Assembly (NCBI RefSeq): GCF_003584565.2 | Contig: NZ_CP031010.1 | Coordinates: 2,480,001 to 2,544,000 of the forward strand | From: Alteromonas sp. RKMC-009 | Lineage (GTDB): Bacteria; Pseudomonadota; Gammaproteobacteria; Enterobacterales; Alteromonadaceae | Direction: 5' to 3' | Length of the DNA stretch: 64,000 bases | In this document: piece by piece, positions 63,473 through 64,000 of the stretch | Numbering within the stretch: the first letter of the stretch is position 1 | How the letters are laid out: every line of letters begins with the position of its first letter | Program-made: the position numbers and the translations under genes | The notes under the pieces: generated by a model | Seen by the model: only the letters and a program-made list of their open reading frames with translations | Told to the model about the DNA's origin: nothing | Database searches by the model: none

Positions 63473-63710
63473 GAAAACCCCGGATGGTGAATTTTTATTA
63501 GGTGTATCTCTGTTATGATTTCTTTGTTTAGCATCGAGGCCGGTACCTGACAACACTGGCGGGAGCCATCTGATCTTTTGTACAGAAAACAGTAACAGAA
63601 TTCCAGACCTTACCGTGGGAATACGGAAAGAGCACCACTGAGATCAATGAATTAAATGTAATGGAATTGTGTGACCGGAAAGTTGCAACCGTTTAAACAG
63701 TGCGAAAAGT

Positions 63711-63742
63711 AAAAAGGCCCGCTTAAATTAGCGGGCCTTTTT
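63711..63742. terminator. Terminator after tRNA-Ser
   Basis: AAAAAGGCCCGCT (63711-63723) and AGCGGGCCTTTTT (63730-63742) form a perfect 13-bp stem with a 6-base loop. It ends the minus-strand tRNA-Ser transcript and is symmetric enough to work both ways. Confidence 0.9.
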
Positions 63743-63747
63743 GGAAT

Positions 63748-63840
<93 letters not shown>

Positions 63841-64000
63841 GTTAAGTGGTGCGTATCATAATGATTTTATCGTGATTGAAAAGCACTATTTCAAATAAAA
63901 TCAATCAAGTGCGCAATATGCAAACAATCTGCTCAGAATTTGACATCACTCTGGCTAAAGCGATTATTTCCTGAACAGGCTGATATCTTTATGCGATTGC
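63841..64000. other. Window end, no supported gene
   Basis: Apart from the tRNA-Ser promoter I see nothing that I can support here. One plus-strand frame is open to the window end (reading SLWLKRLFPEQADIFMRL from about 63947), but it has no clear start and is too short to judge. Confidence 0.3.
63855..63882 (-). promoter_or_regulatory. Promoter of tRNA-Ser
   Basis: On the minus strand TTTTCA (63882-63877) and TATGAT (63860-63855) are 16 bp apart. The -10 is followed by ACGCACCAC, a GC-rich discriminator typical of tRNA genes. Confidence 0.6.

Overview
The window looks like a chromosomal segment of a marine gammaproteobacterium of the Alteromonadaceae (Alteromonas-like). This rests on moderate GC, an Oar-type and a large TonB-dependent receptor, a HopJ-family protein, and gammaproteobacterial gene orders such as rlmL-uup-rmf-fabA, fnr-uspE-ttcA and uvrY-uvrC-pgsA-tRNA(Gly-Cys-Leu). 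I see no rRNA, CRISPR array, prophage or intact insertion sequence. Genus-level placement is inference.

Layout. 1-6.2 kb: rlmL (5' truncated by the window), a glutaredoxin-like gene, uup, a DUF3466 exported protein, rmf and, convergent, fabA with a FabR-like operator. 6.3-12.5 kb: a small ribbon-helix-helix-like gene, then a light-dependent DNA repair block of four photolyase/cryptochrome paralogues of different classes arranged around one divergent promoter, ending in a DUF2256 mini-gene. 12.5-19.8 kb: a DUF4870 membrane protein and a xylan/glucuronate-type locus (DUF1080 lipoprotein, TonB receptor, GH115 alpha-glucuronidase), then a HopJ-like gene. 19.8-26.4 kb is accessory in character: a tyrosine recombinase under a near-consensus SOS box, a 935-residue EamA-permease/OpuAC-binding-protein fusion, about 2 kb without convincing genes but with several hairpins and a possible IS30 scar, and a MazEF-type toxin-antitoxin pair.

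26.5-39.7 kb: two secreted peptidases (S9 and M20), a lipoprotein, an Oar-like TonB receptor, an FNR-controlled universal stress protein, an FMN-binding glutamate-synthase-like protein, a KefB-like antiporter and a bacterioferritin pair that appears to split haem binding and ferroxidase activity between subunits. 39.7-51.2 kb is a microaerobic respiration block: ccoNOQP (cbb3 oxidase), fixH, ccoI, ccoS, a TauE/SafE-like membrane protein, fnr, uspE, ttcA and a patatin-like phospholipase. FNR boxes lie upstream of ccoN, fixH, uspE and the distant usp gene, so the regulator encoded here probably controls the oxidase it sits beside.

51.2-64 kb, nearly all on the minus strand: envelope-related genes (DUF2987-like, Bax-like glucosaminidase, YciC), an sseA-cobB-lysE operon, tRNA-Gly/Cys/Leu with a strong promoter, pgsA, uvrC, uvrY, a pirin, an ovoB-ovoA ovothiol operon, and tRNA-Ser(UGA). 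Photolyases, UvrC, Bfr, ovothiol synthesis and the SOS box together suggest a surface-water organism exposed to UV and oxidative stress.
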